Shown piece after piece: positions 14,251 to 22,029 of a stretch of 28,263 nucleotides of DNA. Source of the stretch: a virus. Where the stretch lies: the IMG/VR virus record IMGVR_UViG_3300025671_008986, positions 1 through 28,263 of that record. One strand, written 5' to 3'. The notes beneath the pieces were generated by a model that did not search any database, had not been told where the DNA came from, and worked only from the letters and a program-made list of their open reading frames with translations. The translations under genes were made by a program, and so were the position numbers. The stretch's first letter is position 1. Each line of letters opens with the position of its first letter.

Positions 14251-15259
14251 AGCTAATCAAAGAAGTTTGCGATCAATTATGAAAAAAATCAAAAGAGGCG
14301 ATAAATTAAACATTCTTACATTCGCCACTCACGAAAGATATGAAGAGAATCTATGCAGAACAGGGCATAATTTCTATTCGCTAAAATATGGCAAAGAGTG
14401 GGACACAACTTACGCTCCAGTACCAGACAATTACCACATTATAGATTCACTGCCTCAACATATTGATATTGATCTAGTTCTGAGCCACACAAGCTGTAAT
14501 AGACTGCAAGTAGCTCATGATATTTTAACAGATACCAATGGAATGTCTGGACAATCTCCCGTTCCTATTCTGCGCCACTGCCACGTATTGCCCGATATTA
14601 GGTTTGATGTAGAAACGCAAATCCAAAGCTACAACAGTCTGCCAATTAAGCACAACTCATTTATTTCTGACTATAACAAAACCCAATGGAAAAGCAGTGG
14701 CTATGTTGTAGAACATGGTGTCGATACTAATTTTTGGTGTCCATCAAATAGAAAGGTTCCCGAGATAGAGGGATGTTTATCTGTCGTCAACGAATTTCCT
14801 ACAAGAGATTGGTGTTGCGGATTTCAGCTATGGAAGGACGTAGTAAAAGATATTTCACGCTTTATAGTGGGTAAATGTACGACTCATCCCGGTTTTTCTG
14901 AGCCAGCCCGCACCAGAGAAGAGCTGAGAGATTATTATCAAAGGGCAAGATTATTCCTAAATACATCACTTCATTCGCCAGTACCTACCGTAATGTTGGA
15001 AGCTATGGCCTGTGGATGCCCAGTGGTTTCTACTAAAAACTGCATGATACCAGAAATTATCGAACATGGAGTGAATGGTTTTATGTCTAACGATGCTGGT
15101 GAACTAAAGTCATACTGTCAAAAATTACTAGACGATCCAGAGCTGGCAGCAAAGATTGGAGCCGCTGGACGCAAAACAATACAAGAAAAATATAATCTTG
15201 ATAGATTTGTTAAAAATTGGAACGATCTATTTTATCAAGTGATAGGAGATTACAAATGA
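14240..15259 (+). CDS. GT4-like glycosyltransferase with altered EX7E
   Basis: The product is 339 aa; ATG 14240 follows AAGGATTA, and ATG 14279 is an alternative. The second half resembles GT4 enzymes: RLFLNTSLHSPVPTVMLEAMACGCPVVST, followed by IPEIIEHGVNGFM and a C-terminal helix EKYNLDRFVKNWNDLF. In the EX7E motif the second Glu is kept (E254), but the first position is Ser (S246), which occurs in some family members and may affect donor binding. The N-terminal half is less typical, with FATHERYEENLCRTGHNFY and PILRHCHVLPDIRFD, so the acceptor side may be unusual. It overlaps the previous gene by eleven bases and the next one by four. Confidence 0.8.
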   Translation: MTAKANQRSLRSIMKKIKRGDKLNILTFATHERYEENLCRTGHNFYSLKYGKEWDTTYAPVPDNYHIIDSLPQHIDIDLVLSHTSCNRLQVAHDILTDTNGMSGQSPVPILRHCHVLPDIRFDVETQIQSYNSLPIKHNSFISDYNKTQWKSSGYVVEHGVDTNFWCPSNRKVPEIEGCLSVVNEFPTRDWCCGFQLWKDVVKDISRFIVGKCTTHPGFSEPARTREELRDYYQRARLFLNTSLHSPVPTVMLEAMACGCPVVSTKNCMIPEIIEHGVNGFMSNDAGELKSYCQKLLDDPELAAKIGAAGRKTIQEKYNLDRFVKNWNDLFYQVIGDYK

Positions 15260-15672
15260 AATTTTACTTAGGCGTGGAATCAAAAGATGGCTACAAAAAT
15301 CTTGGCTGCAATTCTTCAGAAATCAACAAAGCGATTTTAGACGCAGAAGCTATGGAAATATATTCAGATAAATTTCTTTCTAGATTCAATTTCTTTGAAG
15401 TCCCTAAAGTGCTAGAACTTTTGATTAGAAAAATAAGGCGTGGAGGAACTCTGACTATATGTGATACTGATTTTGATCTTATAGCAAGAACGATATTTAG
15501 ACAAGAAGCGTCGTTGGAAGCTATTAATCGGCACATTTTTTCAGACGGGATTATAGCTAAAAGCATGCTAAACTTTGAATTCATAAAAGATTTGCTCCCT
15601 GATAATTTTCAAATAATAAATACACATTTTCAACAAGACACATTTTTGCTGTGTGCAAGGAGAATTAAATAA
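15256..15672 (+). CDS. Methyltransferase-like protein lacking SAM motif I
   Basis: ATG 15256 is chosen (138 aa) because it overlaps the previous stop as ATGA and follows TAGGAGA. The part FEVPKVLELLIRKIRRGGTLTICDTDFDLIART resembles the second half of a class I methyltransferase sheet (a helix, then an RRGGTLTICD strand as in predicted SAM-dependent methyltransferases), and the end FQIINTHFQQDTFLLCARR forms the last strand pair. The glycine-rich SAM motif I is not present; the N-terminus MKFYLGVESKDGYKNLGC is too short for it. It may be a degenerate or partner-type methyltransferase. Activity is doubtful. Confidence is high that it is a gene, low for its function. Confidence 0.6.
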   Translation: MKFYLGVESKDGYKNLGCNSSEINKAILDAEAMEIYSDKFLSRFNFFEVPKVLELLIRKIRRGGTLTICDTDFDLIARTIFRQEASLEAINRHIFSDGIIAKSMLNFEFIKDLLPDNFQIINTHFQQDTFLLCARRIK

Positions 15673-16481
15673 TGGACAATAGATTAGTAACAAAATGTAA
15701 TGGATGTATCTTTTCGATTACTGATGAAAACAAAGCTCAAACAGGATGCGAACTAAACAGACCTGAAAAACTAGGAATTTTAGGAAAAGATGACGACGAA
15801 TATTTTATTTGCGATAGATTCTGCACTGCCTATCGCCCGCAACAATGGCTAGATGATTTAAGTTTTGAAGACCAGCTAAATCCAGAAAATTCATTAATGG
15901 AAGAGCTGTACCCTAATATGGGATTTTTTATTAAGCTTAACTCAGATAGCGACAACGCAATTGCAGATCTAGAAAAAACGTTGAGCAGCATTGTCGCTGC
16001 ATGTCGCAAAAAAGACGGCAAGCCATTGTTTTTAGTAGTTATAAATAGTAAAGTAGAATACAACAATGAAATTTGGAATTTGTTTGTCTCTTATTTTGGA
16101 GAAAAAAGCGATACTAATTACCACATTGTACAAATGGAATCAACAGCTCAAACAGCGGCACACATAATTGATGAGGCTTTTATTCATGCGCAAAACGGAT
16201 GGGCCTATATTACAACTTCTGGTGAAGAAATCCCTCATGACGTACTAGACAATATTCACAACATGGTTTCTGTAGATCTTAAACAGTTTGTCGCCATAGA
16301 GCCTTACAACGGATTTGATGGCTTTGTATTTCCTACATTTCTTTTTAAGTTTTTAAACGGCAACAAGACCAAAATATTTCAAGACGAAATATCTGATGGC
16401 AGGCAGTTTCTAGATAAGCTAAAGAGTCACGAAGGCGAAGTAAAAACTATTTATACTTGGGAGGAATTTAATGCTTCCTAA
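15672..16481 (+). CDS. Cysteine-cluster protein with degenerate GT-A-like domain
   Basis: The product is 269 aa. Residues 1-55 hold five cysteines, C9, C12, C26, C47 and C51 (CNGC, then TGCELN, then FICDRFC), a spacing that could bind zinc or an iron-sulfur cluster. The rest (about 80-265) has alternating strands and helices, with LFLVVINSKVEYNNEIW and NGWAYITTSGEEIPHDVLDNI, where a GT2-type enzyme would have its DxD region; the DxD itself is absent. FVFPTFLFKFLNGN then follows. It may therefore be a non-catalytic relative of a glycosyltransferase. The gene overlaps the true GT2 gene downstream by eleven bases, so the two proteins may act together. I do not know a characterised relative. Confidence 0.6.
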   Translation: MDNRLVTKCNGCIFSITDENKAQTGCELNRPEKLGILGKDDDEYFICDRFCTAYRPQQWLDDLSFEDQLNPENSLMEELYPNMGFFIKLNSDSDNAIADLEKTLSSIVAACRKKDGKPLFLVVINSKVEYNNEIWNLFVSYFGEKSDTNYHIVQMESTAQTAAHIIDEAFIHAQNGWAYITTSGEEIPHDVLDNIHNMVSVDLKQFVAIEPYNGFDGFVFPTFLFKFLNGNKTKIFQDEISDGRQFLDKLKSHEGEVKTIYTWEEFNAS

Positions 16482-17214
16482 AGTGGCTATTATTTGTGCG
16501 AATTATAATTATGGTAATTATATCGTTCCCGCCATGAAAAGTATCATGGACCAAACTTACAAAGGTCCAATTCGGCTGTTCGTTGTGGATGATGGCTCGT
16601 CTGATGATTCTTGGGAAAAGATTAAAGGTTTCAAAATAACTTACGGTGTGCAAAACTTGCATGATGTGGAGAAAATCAACGTAAAAAAAATCAAAAACTC
16701 CGGTGCTAGTGTCGCTCGCAATACAGCTATCGAGATGTGCTTGGAATGGGCCGACATTATTGGCGTGCTAGATGCTGATGATGCTTACTACCCAGAAAAG
16801 GTTGAAAAGCTAGTAGCAAAACTTGTCGAACACGAAGAAGTAGGAGTGGCATACGCTGACTATGAAAATGTCAATCCTGATTTCAGCAAGCGAGAATTTA
16901 AACCTGCTTACAGTAAGGAAAGATTGTTAAGACAATGCATGGTTCATAGCAACGCACTAATTAAAAAAGAGTACCTAGAAATGGTAAGACTTCCTAATGG
17001 TGAGTTCTACGACAGCAAGCTGCATGGGCCTGCTAGTCAAGGCTTTATCGGATGCACGGAAGACTACGATTTATGGTTAAGGCTTTCGAGAGTGTGTGTC
17101 ATGTCTCACATCCCTGAATCCTTAGCTGTGGCAAATATACACGGTAACAACCAGTCACTAAAAATGACTAAAGAAATATTCGAACAAAACGCACAGACTA
17201 TGAGAAACAGATGA
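16471..17214 (+). CDS. GT2 family glycosyltransferase
   Basis: The product is 247 aa with a full GT2 (GT-A) core. The N-terminal strand is VAIICANYNYGNYIVPAM, followed by LFVVDDGSSDDSW (D40, D41, nucleotide binding), GASVARNTAIE, then GVLDADDAYYPEKVE (D101 and D103, the metal-binding DxD) and, further on, CTEDYDLWLRLS (E197, D198, the catalytic base region). These enzymes transfer a sugar from a UDP- or GDP-donor with inversion. It starts inside the previous gene behind GGGAGGAA, a strong RBS. No membrane segment is visible, so it is probably soluble in the host cytoplasm. The acceptor is unknown. Confidence 0.9.
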   Translation: MLPKVAIICANYNYGNYIVPAMKSIMDQTYKGPIRLFVVDDGSSDDSWEKIKGFKITYGVQNLHDVEKINVKKIKNSGASVARNTAIEMCLEWADIIGVLDADDAYYPEKVEKLVAKLVEHEEVGVAYADYENVNPDFSKREFKPAYSKERLLRQCMVHSNALIKKEYLEMVRLPNGEFYDSKLHGPASQGFIGCTEDYDLWLRLSRVCVMSHIPESLAVANIHGNNQSLKMTKEIFEQNAQTMRNR

Positions 17215-17912
17215 AAAGACACACAGTAAATATTAAAAAGGTCAAAGTAAACAAAGAAGAGAGCATCGCCGTAGCTATTTTGGCTGCGGGATCTGGAAAA
17301 AAAATCAAATCGTATGAGCCTCGTAGTTTGATTAAAATAAGCAACGATTTTTTATTGCAGCATCAAATAAAAGCATTGAATAATTATTTTGACAATCCTG
17401 AGATTATAACCGTTGTTGGCTGCCATGCCAATAGGATTATAAAAAGATTCAAGGGCAAAACTAGATTTGTAGAGAATCAGATGTTTGACCAGACTAATTC
17501 ATCTGAAAGTTTGAGGCTTGCATTTAATAACTCATCGTCTAAACACCTTATGTTCATACATGGCGATGTATTATTCAATACAGACACTATTAGCCTTGAT
17601 TACTCCCGATCATTTGTAATTAAGGATATAAATTCTCAGCTAAAAGACACAGAGGTAGGTCTGACGGAAATAGACAACGAGCTTTCTATTATGTCTTATG
17701 GACTCAAGGATAAATGGGCGCAAATAGCTTACTTTACTGGAAAAGAGTACGAAATGCTGAAATGTATATTTAACAAGTTTGAAACAAAAGATAAGAAAAA
17801 ACTATCATTTGAAATCATAAATGAGATTTTAGCTATGGGCGGTTCTTTCGCGTGTTTAGCTCATAAAAAAATGAACATATTAGAGATAGACAGGATAAAG
17901 GATATTAAATGA
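17211..17912 (+). CDS. Nucleotidyltransferase (sugar-1-phosphate or phosphocholine type)
   Basis: The product is 233 aa. Residues about 19-40 are IAVAILAAGSGKKIKSYEPR, the glycine-rich loop of NTP transferases, normally LAAGxGxR, here with Lys in place of Arg at residue 31. LMFIHGDVLFN supplies the Asp of the metal site, and FVENQMFDQTNSSESL matches the base-binding region of the choline cytidylyltransferase (LicC) and sugar nucleotidyltransferase family. Such enzymes activate a sugar phosphate or phosphocholine as an NDP derivative. The C-terminal part is short and has no trimerisation helix. It would supply an activated donor for the surrounding transferases. Which sugar is not clear. The N-terminal 15 residues are basic and may be a tail. 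Confidence 0.65.
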   Translation: MKRHTVNIKKVKVNKEESIAVAILAAGSGKKIKSYEPRSLIKISNDFLLQHQIKALNNYFDNPEIITVVGCHANRIIKRFKGKTRFVENQMFDQTNSSESLRLAFNNSSSKHLMFIHGDVLFNTDTISLDYSRSFVIKDINSQLKDTEVGLTEIDNELSIMSYGLKDKWAQIAYFTGKEYEMLKCIFNKFETKDKKKLSFEIINEILAMGGSFACLAHKKMNILEIDRIKDIK

Positions 17913-18979
17913 AAATATTAATTTGCAATGATGGTCGCCATGCTCATTACTACCAAAGGATGGCATGGGCCAATGCGTTTAAAGCATGTGGGGCGCAGGT
18001 CGCCTTATGGGAAAAAGACGCAGTGCCAGCTTTCGACGTTTTCGACGATTTTGAGCCAGATATTTTTATGGGGCAATCTTACAACTTGGACGAAGCAACG
18101 ATCAAATGTATCATGGAAAGGCCGCACCTAAAGGTTGGACTGCGAGCTGGAGACTGGGGCGATCATGCAGCAATTGTAGATAAAGAAAAATACAATATTC
18201 TTTTTTGCTCGCCTAAAGAGCGAGAAATACTGCAAAGATTGAAAGACGAGACGGGCCAACCTGAATTCGTGCATATTCACTACACCCCAGAGGCGGTCGA
18301 GTGGACGCATAATTACTTTGAAACCATCGGCATTCGCCCAATTTCTTTAATGATGTGTGCAGATGTTACAACGTATCGCGATGCAAAATTTGATCCAGCG
18401 CTAGAGTGTGATATTGGATTTGTAGGTGGGTACTGGCCGTACAAGGGGCAGGTAATCAATAAATATCTATTTCCGCTATTAGGTCCGACATCCCAAACTA
18501 TGGGCGATTACAAAGTTAAAATTTTTGGCAATCAACCTTGGCCCGTAAATCAATATTGCGGATTTATTCAAGATAACGACGTAAAGAATTTGTTTCGCTC
18601 TGCCGCAATCTGTCCAAATTTAAGCGAGCCACATGCGCAGGAATTTGGATTCGATGTAAATGAAAGAATTTTTAAGATTTTGTATGCGGGCGGGTTCTGT
18701 ATCAGCGATAATGTAGAAGGGTACAAAAGTTTGTTTGGAGACAGTGTTCCACTAGCAAACGATCCCGAACATTTTAAATCATTGATTGATCAATATTTGA
18801 ATGATCCAGAAGGCAGAAAAAAACTAGCCGAAGAAGGTCTCAAGATTGTCGAACGTAATCACACATCAGTACATAGAGCAGCGCAAATATTGGCTGAGTT
18901 TGGATATGAAGAAGATAGTAAAAGTATCATACAAAGCTATTTCGGAAGTTACGCTTTTTATAAAGGAGAGATTTTGTGA
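17909..18979 (+). CDS. Glycosyltransferase, CgeB-like GT-B
   Basis: The product is 356 aa. The N-terminal half has MKILICNDGRHAHYYQRMAW, EPDIFMGQSYNLDE and KVGLRAGDWGDH. The C-terminal half has CDIGFVGGYWPYKGQVIN, KIFGNQPWP, then FDVNERIFKILYAGGFCISD (E252 near its start), which is the CgeB-like signature of a GT-B enzyme with a conserved N-E-R-x-F followed by a small-residue run. A typical GT-B helix (YLNDPEGRKKLAEEGLKIV) follows. It probably moves a sugar from an NDP donor onto the glycan made by this cluster. The gene overlaps its neighbours on both sides by four bases. Confidence 0.8.
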   Translation: MKILICNDGRHAHYYQRMAWANAFKACGAQVALWEKDAVPAFDVFDDFEPDIFMGQSYNLDEATIKCIMERPHLKVGLRAGDWGDHAAIVDKEKYNILFCSPKEREILQRLKDETGQPEFVHIHYTPEAVEWTHNYFETIGIRPISLMMCADVTTYRDAKFDPALECDIGFVGGYWPYKGQVINKYLFPLLGPTSQTMGDYKVKIFGNQPWPVNQYCGFIQDNDVKNLFRSAAICPNLSEPHAQEFGFDVNERIFKILYAGGFCISDNVEGYKSLFGDSVPLANDPEHFKSLIDQYLNDPEGRKKLAEEGLKIVERNHTSVHRAAQILAEFGYEEDSKSIIQSYFGSYAFYKGEIL

Positions 18980-19944
18980 GAATTTTGGTGACTGGCTCAA
19001 GTGGATTTTTAGGCACTGCCGTAATGAAGCGCCTAAATTCCGCGAGCCATTTTGACACAGTAGGGATCAGAGGGCGATCCGATTGGGATCTCACAAAACA
19101 GAAGCATGTTGATTATGTATTGCAAACTTATGAGCCAGATGTGATCGTTCATTTGGCTGCTGCTTGTGGTGGCATTGGCATTAATAGAGAGCAGCCCGGA
19201 AAATTTATGTATGACAACCTTGCAATGGGTATGAATCTGATCGAATCGTGCAGAAAGTATGGAAAGCTGCATAAGTTTGTGATGGTGGGAACTGTGTGTG
19301 CTTACCCCAAACACACGCCGGTGCCATTCAAAGAGACAGATATTTGGAATGGCTATCCGGAGGAAACTAACGCTCCCTACGGCATCGCCAAGAAAACATT
19401 GATGGAGCTACTTATTTCTTACAATAAACAATATGGAATGCAGTCAACCAATCTAATTCCTGTCAATATGTACGGCCCACACGATAACTTCAATCCCAAA
19501 AGCAGTCATGTCATCCCCGCTCTGATCTTAAAAATAGACAGAGCTATCACGGTCGGACATGGCAAGATCGAGCTATGGGGAACCGGAGAAGCCAGCCGAG
19601 AATTCTTATATGTTGACGACTGCGCAGAATTCATCGCGCTTGCTTGTTCCACAGACACTCGCGCATATCCGTTCCCGATTAATATTGGGACTGGCGTGGA
19701 AATTAAAATTAAAGATTTGGTTGCCATGATAGCCAAAATTATGGGCTATAAGGGTGACATTGTGTATAATTCTGAATATCCAGACGGTCAGCCTCGCAGA
19801 TGCTTGGACACCAGCTTGTCTAAGAATGTATTTGGAATCGAAGCGCCAACAGGTTTATACGAAGGATTGCAAAAAACAATCAGTTGGTACTATACCAATA
19901 AAGACAAGGAGAGATTTAGTGGTTACTTCGATCATATTCAGTAA
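18976..19944 (+). CDS. fcl: GDP-L-fucose synthase (GDP-4-keto-6-deoxymannose epimerase/reductase)
   Basis: The product is 322 aa and belongs to the extended SDR family. The NAD(P)-binding loop is TGSSGFLG (residues 6-13). HLAAACGGIGINREQPG, VCAYPKHTPVPFKE and ETNAPYGIAKK are hallmarks of GDP-fucose synthase. Y135 and K139 form the catalytic YxxxK; C108 and H178 (SSHVIPA) match the epimerase Cys and His. The usual catalytic Ser appears as Thr (T106), a conservative change. The enzyme makes GDP-L-fucose from GDP-4-keto-6-deoxymannose. The dehydratase that makes that substrate (Gmd) is not in the window. Start GTG 18976 is supported by AAGGAG at 18963-18968 and a GTGA overlap. It fits the fucosyltransferase-like gene at 24283. 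Confidence 0.88.
   Translation: MRILVTGSSGFLGTAVMKRLNSASHFDTVGIRGRSDWDLTKQKHVDYVLQTYEPDVIVHLAAACGGIGINREQPGKFMYDNLAMGMNLIESCRKYGKLHKFVMVGTVCAYPKHTPVPFKETDIWNGYPEETNAPYGIAKKTLMELLISYNKQYGMQSTNLIPVNMYGPHDNFNPKSSHVIPALILKIDRAITVGHGKIELWGTGEASREFLYVDDCAEFIALACSTDTRAYPFPINIGTGVEIKIKDLVAMIAKIMGYKGDIVYNSEYPDGQPRRCLDTSLSKNVFGIEAPTGLYEGLQKTISWYYTNKDKERFSGYFDHIQ
19906..19921 (+). promoter_or_regulatory. RBS and GTG start for the glycosyltransferase at 19919
   Basis: AAGGAG at 19906-19911 lies seven bases before GTG 19919 inside the end of fcl. The frame stays open upstream to 19754, but this site, and the fact that the recognisable fold begins right here, fix the start at 19919. Confidence 0.65.
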
Positions 19945-20782
19945 GAACAGACCCTTACAGCTAGATCTTACACTAAAAACAATAGCTAAAAATTTTGAAC
20001 AATGTACTAAAGTTATTGTGCTTTACAATGCAGATCCTGAATATTCAGATGCTTATGAAGTATTAAAAAAAGAACACTTAGAGGTTGACTGGAGGCAACA
20101 AACTAGAAATTTCTATAAAGACGTACTGCACTGCGCTTCAGCTTTTGACTGCAACAATGAATTTATATGCTTTTTCACCGATGATTGTATTGTTTATAGA
20201 AACATACCCAACCTTTCGCCAATGCTCCTAAATTTGGCAAATGATCAACTTAAATGTATTTCATTGCGGATGGGAAGTAATATTAAAGAAAGACAATCTG
20301 GAGAACAAATGATTCAAGATCTTCCGGGCGGTAAAGTGTATGCAGATGATGCTCAGGAGTGGATTGTTTGGAACATGTTGTCCAATCCTTACAGTTCTTA
20401 TTGGTGCTATCCCATGTCTGTAGACGGTCATATATTTAAACGCACTGTTATGAAAGAAATGCTAGAAGAACTCTATATACTTAGCACTCATGTATATAGC
20501 GACTGGATTCAAAATCCAAATGGCTTAGAATCCAACATGCAAAGATTTTTTGTGACAGGAGGATGCAACATAGCAGCGCCATTTCTCAGCTGTGTATTTA
20601 ATAGCCCTAACAATAGAGTCCAACAAAGCCATTCCAACCGATCAGGAGATTGGTATCAATATACTCCAGAATTTTTGCTAAAAAAATTCAATGAAGGAAA
20701 AAGAATCAATCTAGAAAATCTAAAATTTGAAGACATTAAATGCCCTCACACAGAAATTAATTTAACAGAAGGATTATCATGA
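19919..20782 (+). CDS. GT-A-like glycosyltransferase
   Basis: Start GTG 19919 gives 287 aa and overlaps fcl by 26 bases; the fold opens with TSIIFSKNRPLQLDLTLKT, a GT-A first strand and helix. KVIVLYNADPEYSDAYEVL follows as the second strand, and FICFFTDDCIVYRNI carries the DxD-like acidic pair for metal and donor. The region EWIVWNMLSNPYSSYWCYPMSVDGHIFKR is where GT2-like enzymes have their acceptor site. The C-terminal third is less typical and has FVTGGCNIAAPFLSCVFN. The donor could be GDP-fucose given the neighbour, but nothing in the sequence proves it. The stop overlaps the next ATG (ATGA). Confidence 0.7.
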   Translation: MVTSIIFSKNRPLQLDLTLKTIAKNFEQCTKVIVLYNADPEYSDAYEVLKKEHLEVDWRQQTRNFYKDVLHCASAFDCNNEFICFFTDDCIVYRNIPNLSPMLLNLANDQLKCISLRMGSNIKERQSGEQMIQDLPGGKVYADDAQEWIVWNMLSNPYSSYWCYPMSVDGHIFKRTVMKEMLEELYILSTHVYSDWIQNPNGLESNMQRFFVTGGCNIAAPFLSCVFNSPNNRVQQSHSNRSGDWYQYTPEFLLKKFNEGKRINLENLKFEDIKCPHTEINLTEGLS

Positions 20783-21306
20783 GTGATTATTATACCCATA
20801 GACCCTATTTAAAAACACAGCTAGACTCTTTAGGATCGAAAGCTCGCGTTCTTGAACTAGGAACCGGAGATGGAAGTGGGCCACTTATGCAGGATTTCTG
20901 TCAAAAAAATCCTGAAGCAACTGTGACAGCAATTGAAACTGATGGACATTGGTACAACAAAACTAAAACAAAGTACTCTTTAGAGAACTACAACTTTTTA
21001 CATTTTCAAGATTGGAGTGAGCTGCAAGGTTTTATTGATGCCGACGATACTGAATGCTATGATCTGGTTTTTGTAGATCAGGCTCCGTGGCAAGCTAGAA
21101 CAGATTCTATAGATCTCCTAAAACATAAAACAAAAGTTTTTGTTGTTCATGACTATGACTATTTCAATGGAGTTAACGGAACATCTAGTTCAAATACATA
21201 TATTTGCGATGAAGGTTCTTGGTGGGGAAAAACATACGCTAATGAGTTTAATTTAGTGGCAAATTATAACAAGCTTCCTCCAACACTAATTATGGAGAAA
21301 ATTTAA
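20779..21306 (+). CDS. Class I SAM-dependent methyltransferase, small
   Basis: The product is 175 aa. Motif I is RVLELGTGDGSGP (residues 23-35), followed by ATVTAIETDGHWY, the acidic end of the second strand that holds the ribose of SAM. YDLVFVDQAPWQART is motif IV-like, and TKVFVVHDYDYFNG is the next strand with its His-Asp turn. The arrangement is a compact Rossmann methyltransferase without an added substrate domain. Its place in the glycan module suggests sugar O-methylation. It overlaps the previous gene by four bases and the following one by one. Confidence 0.75.
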   Translation: MSDYYTHRPYLKTQLDSLGSKARVLELGTGDGSGPLMQDFCQKNPEATVTAIETDGHWYNKTKTKYSLENYNFLHFQDWSELQGFIDADDTECYDLVFVDQAPWQARTDSIDLLKHKTKVFVVHDYDYFNGVNGTSSSNTYICDEGSWWGKTYANEFNLVANYNKLPPTLIMEKI

Positions 21307-22028
21307 TGAACTACGATTTATTAATGCTTGCTCATCCTAAAGACTATACCAAACTGGAATACTCAATCAACTCCTGCATGGAGTTTTTAAATCCAAAACC
21401 AGACAATATTTATCTAGTTTCGCCTACTGAAATCACCTCTGATAAAATCCAACATATTCCAGACGAAGACGCTCTGCCAATCGACTGCCAAGATATTAAA
21501 TTTAAAAGAAAAAACTGGATATATCAACAATTTATCAAACTGTTTCAGAACTTTACTGAAAACGATTTTTACCTAGCGGTAGATTCTGATGTGATTTTTA
21601 ATAATCAACAAAAGCTTTTTCAAAACAAAAAGCCTGTATTTTTTATCAGTGACAGAGAGCAGTTCCATAAACCATATTTTAATTTTATGGAAAAGTGGAG
21701 TGGCATGGAGCGAGTTGTCGATCACACGTTTATTAACGACTTTATGATGTTTGACAAAAAGATATGCAGAGAAATGCTGCCAGACATAAATACATTTCTT
21801 GATTATGGAAATCAAGTTTTTTGCGATCAATGCGTATTGTCTGAATTTGAAATGTATGGAAATTACGTTAGTTGGGCATATCCAGAAATGTATGAAATCA
21901 AATCTACTAAAACTCAACTCAACGGAAAATATCAAAACAACCCTTGGCAGCGCCACGAAATAGAGTCTTTAATAACAAGAAATAGAATAACGGATTTAGA
22001 CCTTTTCACTATACATAGTTGGACTTAA
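21306..22028 (+). CDS. DUF6492-like glycosyltransferase
   Basis: The product is 240 aa. The N-terminal strand YDLLMLAHPKDYTKLEYSI, the later NWIYQQFIKLF segment and FYLAVDSDVIFNN (the DSD forms the DxD) give the pattern of DUF6492-type GT-A proteins: a W-x-x-Q-Q-x-x-K helix followed by a yLxxDxD strand. PVFFISDREQFHKPYF follows. The C-terminal half has VFCDQCVLSEFEMYGNY and a final IHSW. It probably is a soluble transferase. No characterised substrate is known to me for this family. It lies between a methyltransferase and another GT-A-like gene. Confidence 0.65.
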   Translation: MNYDLLMLAHPKDYTKLEYSINSCMEFLNPKPDNIYLVSPTEITSDKIQHIPDEDALPIDCQDIKFKRKNWIYQQFIKLFQNFTENDFYLAVDSDVIFNNQQKLFQNKKPVFFISDREQFHKPYFNFMEKWSGMERVVDHTFINDFMMFDKKICREMLPDINTFLDYGNQVFCDQCVLSEFEMYGNYVSWAYPEMYEIKSTKTQLNGKYQNNPWQRHEIESLITRNRITDLDLFTIHSWT

Positions 22029-22029
22029 T

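Noticed and set aside
21573-21956. 127-aa open frame on the minus strand
   Set aside because: Antisense to the DUF6492-like gene; no ribosome site or recognisable fold, and all supported genes are on the + strand.
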